Positions 48,201-64,000 of a stretch of 64,000 nt of DNA are shown here, in pieces. Position 1 is the first letter of the stretch, and every line of letters starts with the position of its first letter. The stretch is from Neopestalotiopsis rosae (taxonomy: Eukaryota; Ascomycota; Sordariomycetes; Amphisphaeriales; Sporocadaceae). The DNA is taken from contig JALGAS010000008.1 of NCBI GenBank assembly GCA_023078685.1, forward strand, positions 806,001-870,000, given 5' to 3'. The notes under the pieces were generated by a model. That model was given only the letters and a program-made list of their open reading frames with translations, ran no database searches and was not told the origin of the DNA. Made by a program: the position numbers and the translations under genes.

Positions 48201-49068
48201 GGTGAATAACAAACGGGATACATGTTTCACGGTAGGTCAGATAAGGGATGTGGCTGGTGGATGCCCAACTCAACAGACTGTGCTACGGAGCAATACATGT
48301 GGACCTGACGTCACAACTACATACCTTTGAGAGGCTCTGACAATTGCAACTCACAGTCAGTAGCACATGCCCGGGCAATCTCCATCAGCGGACGACTCGC
48401 AATCTTACACAACCTTGCGGCAACTGTGGCACATTGCATGTATCTGACGCCCGATAGTAGTATCCACAAGGCTTGAGAGGGGCTTGGGAGGGGCTGAGGG
48501 GCAAAACATCTTGTCCCCAAGCTTTCCAGTCCTATCCGTAGTCCATCGTGAGCTATTCAGCCTAGATTGCCCGTGCTGGCCTTTGCTCATTCGTCAGCCC
48601 GGAGCAAATGGGCCCCTCCTACTGCTTCATCCAAGGTTCATGTTGGACAAAGGGAAACTGCACATAGAGCAAATGACGTAACTCGTTCTTTACCATGTGA
48701 CTGCAATCGCGGGGCTCCTTTGCTAGATGGTGCATGAGCAAGCCACTAGGTAGCGATGCAAGCAGCAACCGTGATGGTACGCATGTACCTTTACCAGTCT
48801 GTGATGGTGTAAGTGTACCGCAGTTGCAGCTTGAGCCAAGCCCCATTCGAACATACCTCAAAGACACGGAGACAAGCTCCATGGTAGCTCTTGCTCTTGC
48901 TCCTGCCAAACAAACAACCATCACAGCTGTCCCCCAATCGAATACTTAAACTCTCGATCCTCCCACCTCTTCAGCTTTTTCCTTCTCTCATCATCATCAA
49001 CACGATCCTCAAGTCTCAATCAATCTTCTACACAAACCAAACCAAACAAACCCCAAACCACCATCAAA
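45277..49068. other. 3.8-kb intergenic region upstream of ccg-1/grg1
   Basis: No credible gene on either strand. The last 150 bp (48920-49068) are CT- and CA-rich, the leader of the ccg-1-like gene. The rest probably includes its regulatory region, which in Neurospora responds to clock, glucose and stress, and the promoter of the minus-strand gene ending at 45276. Confidence 0.5.
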
Positions 49069-49348
49069 ATGGATACCATCAACAACGCCGCCAACTACGT
49101 CGCTGACACCGTCAAGGGTAAGTGATACAGGCTTCTCTCCCAAGCTTCCTCAACAGCATGATACTAACATACTATTTCCAGGTGCTACCTCCACCGGCTC
49201 CAAGGAGGCCAACAAGCAGGTCGCCAAGGACGGCAACGCCGACCTCAGCACCCGTCTGTCCGCTGGCAAGGACGCCGTTGGCGACAAGATCGACGAGCAG
49301 AAGCACAACACCTCTGCTGATGTCCACAAGGAGGCTGCCAAGCACTAA
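49069..49348 (+). CDS. grg-1: CCG-1/GRG-1 small stress- and glucose-repressible protein
   Basis: Two exons, 49069-49117 and 49182-49348, with a 64-bp intron (GTAAGT, a perfect TACTAAC branch site, TTCCAG; phase 1), give 71 residues. It is a small, hydrophilic, Lys/Ala/Asp-rich, probably helical or disordered protein that starts MDTINNAANYVADTVKG and ends HKEAAKH. This is the arrangement of Neurospora clock-controlled gene 1/glucose-repressible gene 1. Orthologues are among the most abundant transcripts under starvation, stress and conidiation; the molecular role is not settled. The long CT/CA-rich leader and strong codon bias (almost all C- or G-ending) suggest very high expression. Confidence 0.95.
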
Positions 49349-50425
49349 ATGCACCTCTCTCTCTCTCTACCCTTTTAACATAAGCGTATGATGGAACGAC
49401 TGGCATGATTTTTTCTGGGCGCTGGCATGGAACATTAATATGAAGCATGGGATGGTTTCACGAAGTGTCCTCAGTGGCAAGGCATAGATACCCCAAGACC
49501 TCGGTAGTCTAAATACACCAGCCTTTGCAAACCCATGACAACATCTTGATGATTCTTAGAAGTGATGTGAAAGTGATCTCCTTGCATTGCTACGAAGATG
49601 CCAACAATACCCAACAATAATAAACAAGCTTTGGCAAATTCACTCAGGTTCTATCCTCAGATGTTGATACTTTTCTGGGGATTGATATTACTGATATTTG
49701 ACTGCTTTAAACTTTGTGGCTGACAGAATTCGCAGAAACTCGACCCTGAACGCTACAACTCCATAAGAAGTGGACTTCCGGGAGCTGCCGATGATTGTGA
49801 AGACAAACACTTGTCGGTTTGTCGATATCAACTCAGGCAAGTGCACATTCTGCCAAGATCATAGTCGATCACTTCCCGTTTGAGAATCGAGATGTCGCGG
49901 TAACAACAGTCTCAATGGAGCAAGTACAGTCAAGGCTTCCGAGAAAATCGGCAATATTGGGGGAATCAGAACAAACCTTCGTGACCAAAATATCATGTTC
50001 GCCAGCTTCCAGTTGCCGTAAAATCGTTCTCCAAACAATGTTCAAGACCCCTAGAAGCTCACGATGAAGTCCCAAAAGCTCCCTAAAAGTCCATGAATGT
50101 GGGGCAGCTTGAGCTCTATCGAGCTTCACGGACTTATATTGATCCATATTAGCTTTGTTTCTAAGAAGGTCCGGACCTCGAAAGTCGACGGCCGGGACCA
50201 GGTGAAGGTGGTGGGGCCGGAAGAAGAAAGTAGTGGGTCTTTTCTCGATAGACGGCCAACCATCTCGAAAGTGGCTCGTGCGACTATTCCAGGCGAGTGG
50301 CTTGACTGGGCAATTTTGCCCACAGAAATCACAATTTCCAGCCAGCACGCAAATTCGCTTCTCTTTCGACGAAATTTTGAGACTTCCCTTCCAGACCCCC
50401 ACGACAACCCAAAAACACCGCCAAA
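49349..50425. other. Intergenic stretch grg-1 - eL38
   Basis: About 1.1 kb with no supported gene. It contains the grg-1 3' flank, followed by the promoter and leader of the ribosomal protein gene. Confidence 0.5.
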
Positions 50426-50912
50426 ATGCCTAAGGAGATCGGAGACATCAAGCAGGTATGCTGAAATGCTCTCCCATGATTTTTTGTCGCCTGGAATTGT
50501 GCGTTTGCTGACTATGCAATTTGTTCTAGTTCATTGAGATCTGCCGCCGCAAGGACGCCCAGTGTATGTTTTGAACCGACGAAGAGATGAGGAGTAGCGA
50601 TTGGCGCTCTACGAGACACGATAGCATCATGGGAACTCAGCGCTGACTTTTGACCCTTTCAACAGCCGCGCGCATCAAGAAGAGCAAGGGCACCAACCTG
50701 TCCAAGTTCAAGGTCCGCTGCTCGCGCAACCTGTACACCCTGGTTGTCAAGGACAGCGACAAGGCCGAGAAGCTCAAGCAGTCCCTTCCTCCTAGTACGA
50801 TACACCTTCCTGCGTTCGTCGCAACTGGATCGCATACTAACTCGGACGTTCTACAGACCTGCAGATCAAGGAGGTTGGCAAGAAGAACAAGCGCGGCCAG
50901 CACACCGCATAA
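50426..50912 (+). CDS. RPL38: Ribosomal protein eL38 of the 60S subunit
   Basis: Four exons (50426-50455, 50530-50563, 50666-50794, 50857-50912) join to 82 residues: [21 protein letters not shown], then ARIKKSKG...[17 protein letters not shown] and a [10 protein letters not shown]...GQHTA tail. This is eL38 throughout. Introns are 74, 102 and 62 bp with good donors (GTATGC, GTATGT, GTACGA) and branch sites (TGCTGAC in introns 1 and 2, CATACTAAC in intron 3). Early introns in ribosomal protein genes are usual. The basic protein sits at the surface of the large subunit. The introns were checked by eye for box C/D snoRNA motifs; nothing convincing was found. Confidence 0.97.
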
Positions 50913-52007
50913 GTCATTGAACATGGCTTAATGGGGATCTAGTGCTAGGGGGACTCAACCTGGAAGAGGAGATGGCAGACTGCATGTCTCTCTCGGCATG
51001 GCTGGAATTTTCATGATGCATGAAACATGATGCCCGGAAATGGGTTAGATGGGGCGTCCACGGATACCTTTGGATCGAAGCTCATGAACCAAGAAGGCAT
51101 GCAGCTGACGTTCTCAAAACAAATCAAACAAATTTTGACGAAACATCTTCGACGATACCATACCGTATTGAAGCCTCGACGTGCATTGCGAATAATGCCC
51201 CGACCCTTGACACGTAGGAGAAGCAGCCTGGATCAAGTGAAAATTCGAGAGCTCCGGTCACATCATACAGCCGACTTCCAAAGCGAACCATGTGATTCGA
51301 CAACCAGATTGGAGTTGTGTAATATTGTAGTCCAACCCGCAATCGCCTCAATCGGCCACGGTCATCGGTTTCCCGGACATCTTTGGTGACTTCTATGATG
51401 AGCCTCAAGCTGTGTAATCTATCTTGTTCAAAGGAATCAACCATAATGACTAGTTGATGCTAAATCTCGCGTTTTGAGATCGTCAGAATGCATATATTGT
51501 TCAACGCTTGACTCTCGTTTTTGATCATGTTTGTGGTGGCAGGGGCATGGTAACGTGGAATGCCCGATATCGTGAGGCTTTCAGAGGTAGGATTTCAGTA
51601 CATCAAGAAGAGCAAGGAGTTGGAACCCAATGAATAGCGAAAACATTGAATCCAAATATAAGGAACGTGCATCTTCTTTTGGTATGCAAGCTCCTACATT
51701 GTAGTCAACCAATAGTAGTGAAAGTCAATACCGTCTTGGCCAGCTATACGACTGCCCATTCGCCAACCGCAGAGCAGAAACCACTTAAGGCGGCCCCACC
51801 TCGAGACCCCGGTCGTCACGTCACGACGCGCGACCACTCAATTGTTAGACGCGCCCTTCCATTACCTGGGCCTTTTTTTACGTGTGAATCTGCTGTCCCG
51901 CCAAACAACGACAAGTCCACCACCACTCGACACTCTTTGTCTCTTGGTGCCATGATCTTGGAATACTGCTAAGCACACACTATCCTCCAGCTTTCCAGAT
52001 CGCAACC
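50913..52007. other. Intergenic stretch upstream of POL3
   Basis: About 1.1 kb, no gene supported. The last 200 bp are the likely POL3 promoter. Confidence 0.5.
51826..51855. promoter_or_regulatory. Two CGCG-core elements, possible MBF-type sites
   Basis: ACGCGCGA at 51826-51833 and GACGCGCC at 51848-51855 lie 150-180 bp upstream of the POL3 start. They share the CGCG core of the Mlu cell-cycle box (ACGCGT) that drives S-phase genes in yeasts, but neither is a perfect match. Function is inferred from position only. Confidence 0.35.
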
Positions 52008-55000
52008 ATGAGTGCTGCTGCCACGTTACCGCAGAAGCGTGTCTTCGGTGGCGCCCGCCCTCCGTCTTCACCGGGTACCAAGAAGAGGCGCCTGGAACCT
52101 CTCACCTCGTCGCCAGCATCGCGTCTCAACAGTTCACAGCCGGCCCCAGGCAACAAGCTCGGGTCTAGTCAGCCGAAGAGCGCCTTCGAGTCCGAGGTTC
52201 TCGAGAAGCTCAGCCAAGATATCTCCGACCGCAAGCTGAACAACTCGGAAAAGGATCAATCATGGGAGCGCCCGCCCGTCGTCGACTTCAACCCGAAACG
52301 GGACAATCTCACTTTTCAACAGATTGAGGCCGAGGAAGGCACATTACATGGAGGCAAAGCCACAGTAAAGCTGTTTGGTGTCACGGAAAATGGGCATTCC
52401 GTCATGCTTCATGTCACCGACTTCAAGCACTACTTATACGTTGCTGCGCCCGTCTCATTCCAGCCCAAGGACTGCGAGCCTTTCAAGGCTTTCCTCGAGT
52501 CTCAAATAGCCCAACACCAGCCAGCCATCTACTCCTGCCAACTGGCTTTGAGAGAAAACATTTATGGTTTCCAGGGCAACACCAAAAGTCCCTACATCAA
52601 GGTTACCGTCACGGATCCCAAGTTCATCAACAAGGTCCGGTCTACGATCGAAAAGGGCGACGCAAACTGGAAGGGCATGTGGAAAGGAGCAGAGGGAGAT
52701 GGCATTATGACCTTTGACAACCTACAATATGTTCTGCGGTTCATGGTTGACACCAAGGTATGATTTCGAAATCGCGATGCGTGCAAGATTGACAACTACT
52801 GACACGTTTGTAGATCCCTGGTATGTCGTGGGTCGAATGCCCAGCCAAACAGTACAGCCTTATTCCCGAGCACGAGAAACAATCAAACTGTCAGATTGAG
52901 GCTGAGATCCCCTATACACATCTCATCTCCCACGAGCCGAAAGGAGAATGGTCGAAAATGGCGCCTCTCCGTATTTTGTCCTTCGACATCGAGTGCGCCG
53001 GAAGAAAAGGTATTTTTCCAGAAGCCGATATGGATCCAGTCATTCAGATCGCCAATGTGGTGACGCGGTACGGAGAGAGCAAACCCTTTATTCGAAATGT
53101 CTTTTGCTTGGACACGACGAGCCCGATTGTGGCAACACAGATTTTGGACTTTGACAAGGAACAAGACATGCTCATGGCATGGAAGAACTTTCTCGACAAG
53201 GTTGATCCTGATCTCATCACTGGCTACAATATTGCCAATTTCGATTTCCCCTACCTTTTGGACAGAGCCAGGCACCTCAAGTGCAAAGACTTTGACTACT
53301 GGACCAGACTCAAGAGCGTCAAGTCGCAGGCCAAGGAAACCAACTTCTCGAGCAAACAAATGGGCAATCGAGATACCAAGGCGACCAACACCAACGGTCG
53401 TTTGCAGCTTGATCTGCTCCAGCTGATTCAACGCGACCATCACCTCCGCAGTTATACTCTGAACTCCGTCTGTGCTCACTTCCTTGGAGAGCAAAAGGAG
53501 GATGTTCACCACACAATGATCACCGAGTTGTTCAACGGTACACCGGAATCTCGGCGAAGATTGGCTCTGTACTGTTTGAAGGATGCCTATCTTCCGCAGC
53601 GATTGATGGACAAGTTGTCTTGTCTAGCAAATTACACAGAAATGGCCAGAGTCACAGGTGTTCCTTTTAACTTTTTGCTTTCCAGAGGTCAGCAAATCAA
53701 ATTCTTGAGTCAGCTCTACCGAAAGGCGCTGGAACAGAAGCTCGTCATTCCAAACATGCGGTCACAGGGTTCCGATGAACAGTACGAGGGTGCCACAGTC
53801 ATTGAGCCTACTCGTGGATACTACGACGTGCCAGTTGCAACTCTTGATTTCGCCTCGCTATACCCCAGTATTATGCAAGCACACAATCTCTGCTACACAA
53901 CGTTAATCAATGCGAGAGCAGTTGAGAAGTTCGGGCTCAAGAAGGACGAGGACTACATCGTGACGCCGAATGGAGACCTGTTCGTCACCACCAAGCAAAG
54001 AAAGGGTCTGCTTGCTCAGATTTTGGAAGAATTGCTCATGGCCCGAAAGCAGGCAAAGAGGGAACTGGCCGTGGAGACCGATCCATTCAAAAAGGCTGTG
54101 CTCAACGGTCGTCAGCTGGCTTTGAAGATCAGTGCCAACTCCGTGTACGGTCTGACTGGTGCCACTACTGGCAAGCTTCCTTGTCTCGAGATTGCCAGTA
54201 GTACCACTAGTTACGGTCGACAAATGATTGAAAAGACAAGGGATGAGGTCGAAAAGAAGTACTGCATTGCCAACGGGTACTCTCATGACGCTCAGGTCAT
54301 TTATGGTGACACTGATTCCGTCATGGTAAAATTTGGCACGACAGAGCTGGCCGAAGCAATGAAGCTTGGTGAAGAGGCGGCTAATTACGTCTCATCCAAG
54401 TTCATCAAGCCAATCAAGCTCGAGTTCGAAAAGGTCTACTTCCCATACCTTTTGATCAACAAGAAGCGATATGCTGGACTGTACTGGACGAAGACCGAAA
54501 AGTACGACAAGATGGATACCAAGGGTATCGAGACAGTTCGACGTGATAACTGTCTTCTCGTCCAGACTGTCATTGAAAAGGTTTTGAGAATGATCTTGAT
54601 TGATCGGGATGTGTCGGGTGCTCAGGAGTAAGTTCCATTGTGAATATGTCCAAAATGGAAAGACTAACAAGTTATAGATACGTCAAGGACATGATTGCAG
54701 ATTTGTTGCAAAACAAGGTTGACATGTCGAAACTCGTCATCACAAAAGCCTTGACAAAGGAGGTGTACGATGGCAAGCAAGCCCACGTCGAGCTTGCAGC
54801 ACGAATGAAGAAGCGAGATGCCGGTTCGGCTCCTGGCTTGGGTGACCGAGTTGCCTATGTGATGATCAGAGGTGCGGCGGGAGCCAAGAACTTTGAGAAG
54901 TCCGAAGACCCGATTTACGTCCTTGAGAACAATCTTCCCATTGACACCAGGTACTACTTGGACAATCAGCTTGCCAAGCCCCTGGGTCGTATCTTTGAGC

Positions 55001-55419
55001 CCATTCTCGGCGAGACGAAAGCAAAGTCATTGCTCACAGGAGACCACACCCGCTCCATCTCGGTTGCAGCACCAACAGTCGGCGGTCTAATGAAATTCGC
55101 CAAGAAAACCATGACGTGCATGGGTTGCAAGAAACCTCTTGTCGGCAAAGAAGAAAGTGCTGGAGCAGTCTGCTCCAACTGCGCCCCACGAGTTGGAGAG
55201 CTCTACAACAAGACACTGGGCAGAGTATCGGACCTCGAAGTTCGATTCGGCAGGTTATGGACGCAGTGCCAAAGATGCCAGGGCAGCATGCACTGTGAAG
55301 TCATTTGCAGTAGCAAGGACTGCCCCATCTTCTACATGCGTATGAAGGCCAAGAAGGATCTCGAGGATGCTGGAAAAGAACTGAAACGGTTTGACCTGGA
55401 CCAGGCGGCCATGTGGTAG
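52008..55419 (+). CDS. POL3: DNA polymerase delta catalytic subunit
   Basis: Three exons, 52008-52757, 52814-54627 and 54678-55419, with introns of 56 bp (phase 0) and 50 bp (phase 2, with a CTAAC branch site), give 1101 residues (yeast Pol3 1097). The basic N-terminus carries KKRRLEP, a probable nuclear localisation signal. Exonuclease motifs: FDIE near 307-310, [12 protein letters not shown] near 387, and the YCLKDAYLP segment near 504. Polymerase motif A is DFASLYPSI near 594 and motif C is YGDTDS near 747-752, with both catalytic aspartates present. The C-terminus has the CysA zinc site (CMGC...CSNC, near 1001-1023) and CysB (CQRC...C...C, near 1052-1070), the 4Fe-4S site that binds the B subunit. 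It replicates the lagging strand and fills repair gaps with proofreading. All key residues are intact. Confidence 0.98.
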
Positions 55420-60565
<5,146 letters not shown>

Positions 60566-61413
60566 AGTGGTTGTGGCTGCATGGAAAATGCCCCCATTTG
60601 CCCCCAAAAAAGTGACGATGACAAAAAAAGAGATACCAAAAACCCGCAATCAGAAGGAGTCAGCGCAACTCTGAATCTGGATTGGCTGGACGAAAATGTA
60701 CGATAGGATAACCTAGAGATGAAAGTCGCGAGCAAGGCGGGTGCCTAGACACGAGCCCTCGCGACCACGACGATAATGACAATGAATGGCCTGATAATGA
60801 GGTTCTTGAAACAATGTGGCTTGAACACAGCTTTTAGTGATCAAGGCTTGGGGAAATACGATGGTAGCAATAAGCCTTAGATATGATGTTCCAAGGTCAT
60901 ACAAAGGCCCGATAACCTCAGTCTGGCACATGCAGCAACCCATTGGGACGCATCATCGAGAAGCATTACATTTTGCCGTACCTGACAATACCACTTCGGT
61001 AGGAGGAAAGGAAAGCATGCGATTGACGATATTGGATTACGAATTTCGCAATACTACAAGACATCCGGACATACCGACCCCAAGCAATCTATCTACATTG
61101 GGACAGGCATCAAGTAATTGGACACATATCCGCGGTTTCGCTTAGGACTCGGCTTCGTTGGCCACTGTGCCGTGAGCGAGGATCGGTAAGGCTTACGAAA
61201 GATGACCTCCGGGGCGCTTGTCTCTAGAGAGAACTGACGCCATTCGACAGTTGTGTGTATTCGTGTAGCCTACTCACCCCGTGGGTGCCACCAGATTGAC
61301 ATATATTTCCTTGCGCTGCGCATAGCCGAGTGTACGTGCGTGTATGTATGTATGTACTGAGAGACCGAGATCAATGGATATGAATATGCGCAGGACTGGT
61401 TGTATTTTCTTAA

Positions 61414-61490
61414 TCCCTTCCCGTGTACGGTATGCATCGAGATGGACAGTCCCTTGATCCCCTTCCCGTATACGGCATGCATCGAGATGG
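61414..61490. repeat. Direct repeat, 45-bp period
   Basis: Copies at 61414-61445 and 61459-61490 share 29 of 32 bases. All three differences are transitions (T/C, G/A, T/C). Confidence 0.8.
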
Positions 61491-61572
61491 CGGTAGTACA
61501 AGTGATGTAATTGCAACTTCTCATCCTTTCTCTTGTTCGGCTACGTTCTTGGCGATTTGCGGACATAATTTT

Positions 61573-61765
61573 CAATTTGGCTACGGAAAGGAAAATCACG
61601 AGATGTCAATTGTGATAGGATGTATTACCAATTAGCAACAGAAAGGAAGGACCATCACGAAATGCAATCTGATAGGACGTCTTACCATTCAGCTACAGAA
61701 AGGAAAAAACCACAACGTTGTAACATGATAGGACGCATCGTCTTAGAAATTGACTACGGGGATTT
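61573..61765. repeat. Degenerate tandem repeat of about 57 bp, 3-4 copies
   Basis: The anchor GCTACRGAAAGGA recurs at 61580, 61635 (as GCAACAG...), 61692 and, shortened, at 61752. A second anchor, TGATAGGA, recurs once per unit. Periods are 55, 57 and 60 bp, so units have drifted by small indels. Confidence 0.75.
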
Positions 61766-64000
61766 TATCATTGAGGGGCACAGAAATAGTTGAGCCAAAA
61801 ATGGAGGTGGCAGTGCTGCTATGCTGTTGCTCCTAATAAGCACAGACGAACTAAAAAAGAGCCCGCATGGGCTGCGCCCTCGACAACTGCCGTGCGACGC
61901 TCCAAGTTTTGCAGTGGTCCCGCGGGTTTTGTGCAGTAGAGTCAGGAACCAGCGCAGCGCAGCGCAGTGCAGTGTGCAGTGCAGCAGTGTTCAAGGTAAG
62001 GTACTGTAAGCTCTATGCACCCCTACCCCAGAACGTGGTTCCGCTATTCCATCAGCACTAAATCTAAGAGTACGAAGGAAACGGCTTCATAGGTTGGGTA
62101 ATGTTTATTCTTAGCGTACTCACAGCACTACGAACTAATGAGGAAAACGAATTGTACGACTCATTAGGAGGCAGCCTTGAGAGTATGTTGTTCTCTAGCA
62201 ACGTCGCAATTGAAGGATTTCTTGTCGGCTTGCAGTTTCCGGATAACTAACCGCTAGATACCACCACACTTGACGATAAACCCAGTAGTGTACATACATA
62301 GTATCTGTGCGTGCGCTGGTGTAGCCGTTGATTAGCTTCGCACAGGCATGGCACTGGTCGGGTCTGGTGGTCGGCTGTTTTTGAACATGCCATCTCCTCT
62401 CTTTAACGATTTTTCTCGGGCACCAAATGACTTCCGAATCACCCGTACCGAGAAGAGCGAACTAGCACTAAAACAAAAATACGGGCACCATTAATTGTGA
62501 TGATCGAACAAGTATCTAGGACTCATTAAGCTGTTTACCAATGGCATCGTCGGGATCAATGATCACTTTTCACAGCTGAAAACATTATTGAAGAAACGAG
62601 GAGGGGCCTTCACCGATATCCATCCTTCCATTATCGTTTTGGTCGTGGGGTGTCCCGTGGTTGTGCGCTTCTTTTCCGTTTGCGGGTTCTCTATCTATGT
62701 TCATCACATCTCAATGGGGGCACCGAGCCATCGTGCCGAGGTTTGGCTGACCGAGCGGAAGGCAGAAGAATTAAGAACTCAACCAAAGGAGAGGGAAAAA
62801 AAAAAGGGAGGACGCCTCGCCTGGCTGGGCCCGCCGACCGACGAAAATTCCGAACTTCTTGGCACTTCAGAGTTCTGACAGGATTTCTAAAAGGGAAATG
62901 AGAAAGAGAACAAAAAGAGGCACTACCCGTCTCACACACTCTGTCTTTGGATATCGTCAGCTTCCAAGGGGGGGCCTGTGCCCTCTTCGCGATGGCTTGA
63001 CGCCAAATCTTGTAGACGAGATGATGAGCCCCCCCTGGTCGAGCAATGGCCCCCGGGTGATCATTGGCAGGCATGTCCGAATCCTTTTTCTACTCAGCCT
63101 TACGAAGCGACTATGTTACAGAGTATCGTAAACTAGGGGTGCGAAGACTGTTGTACGTATTTTCTTTTTCTCTGTACGACTGGTTGGACTGCATCTTGTT
63201 ACATGGCTGCATACCTACTATGCTACCTATTGACAAGTTACGAGTTGGGTCGTCTATTCATCCAGTAAAAGAGTGAGGGGTTAAGACTTTTTTGCGCCCC
63301 CCGGGAATTGCCATATTGCCAAACTCGACACCTGCATGGAAACATCGGCGAGGACGAAACGATCTGCAATGCGCAAAGATACGTACTTGATACAAAGTAG
63401 ATTGAATCATCATCATCATCACCACTCACAATCCACATCCAAAATCAAGTCCCTCCACCATGGTAGCTTCAACGACATGTTCCGGAAGCACCTCAGGCCG
63501 GCCGTCAGCCTGACGTACATTGAGCTGTTTTCTCGGGAATGAAGCTGAGACCTCTCGAGTAGCTGGGCAGCAACTTGATTGGGTCAGCCGATGCGCCTAG
63601 AATGCTAGTTGATGTTCCCTGCCATGTGCAAATCTGAGAAGAGGTCTCACCTCCCCACCCACCCGCGAGCACTTGGCTCGCCTGTGGCAGGGATCCTTCT
63701 GCCCGTCGCCTTTTTCTGGTAATCCCATCACAAGAAAAAATGCCCCGCGTAGTGCGGGTTGGCCCCAGCAGAGTTCAATGGTGAAGACACACATGGAGCC
63801 CAAGAACGCCTACAACGAGCCAGCCTCCCTGCATTATATCGGGTTGGGACCAATCACGGTTATCAGCCTCGCATATGATCGACGAGCAGCATGGTGATCC
63901 CTCGCTCATTCGGGTCGTATACTTCCTCCTTCCTTATCACACCCAACCTCACTCACATATTGGACCCTCTCTCTTGTCTGGTTCAAGATCTAGTGCGCGG

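Larger units (their letters stand above)
60566..64000. other. 3.4-kb right-end region without a supported gene
   Basis: No credible coding sequence. It contains a 45-bp-period direct repeat (61414-61490), a degenerate ~57-bp tandem repeat (61573-61765), a CAGCGC/CAGTG-rich patch (about 61950-61990) and an (ATC)n run near 63406-63420. The last 100 bp are CT-rich, like a promoter or leader for a gene beyond the window. Confidence 0.5.

Noticed and set aside
50456..50665. snoRNA hosted in eL38 introns
   Set aside because: TGATGA-like and CTGA-like strings occur but not with proper box C/D spacing or terminal pairing; the CTGAC is the branch site.
63336..63542. Small open frame with six consecutive His codons
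   Set aside because: The His run is an (ATC)n microsatellite read in one frame; nothing else supports a gene.

Overview
This is nuclear DNA of a filamentous ascomycete. The evidence is many short spliceosomal introns (about 50-190 bp, GTRNGT donors, CTRAC-type branch sites), CT-rich leaders, (CAG)n and (TACC)n microsatellites, and proteins of Pezizomycotina type (CCG-1/Grg1, NADP-GDH, AZF1-like zinc finger). The protein flavour fits Sordariomycetes, perhaps Hypocreales; that placement is inference. I see no bacterial, viral or organellar genes.

Layout. 0-13 kb is ordinary gene space: a small zinc-finger protein (-); a divergent mitochondrial pair, AIM32 (-) and a CYC2-like flavoprotein (+); an atypical SDR (+); a Sod2/Nha1-type Na+/H+ antiporter (+); and an unrecognised two-exon gene (+). 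URM1 (three exons) lies at 15.8-16.5 kb. From 16.5 to 39.7 kb the only confident gene is an AZF1-like C2H2 transcription factor (three exons, -), with about 6.4 kb of apparently non-coding DNA downstream and about 15 kb upstream. From 39.7 kb the genes are denser: SF3B4 (-) and TOM7 (+, five tiny exons) head to head, a FLX1-type FAD/folate carrier (+), a conserved-looking unknown protein (-), ccg-1/grg1 (+), ribosomal protein eL38 (+), the DNA polymerase delta catalytic subunit (+) and NADP-glutamate dehydrogenase (+). The last 3.4 kb holds only degenerate repeats.

How the genes relate. The set is mostly housekeeping. Mitochondrial functions recur: AIM32 (Fe-S thioredoxin-like), CYC2 (FAD enzyme of cytochrome c maturation), TOM7 (outer-membrane translocase) and FLX1 (flavin carrier). 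The rest covers RNA and translation (SF3B4, eL38, URM1), replication (Pol delta), nitrogen assimilation (GDH) and ion homeostasis. No biosynthetic cluster, transposon or defence system was recognised. The points most worth a second look are the very large non-coding territory around the zinc-finger regulator, an interrupted open frame inside it, an open frame continuing past the SF3B4 stop codon, and the intron-dense micro-gene TOM7.

Gene models were spliced by eye. They are accepted only where splice sites, reading phase and, where a family is recognised, family similarity agreed.
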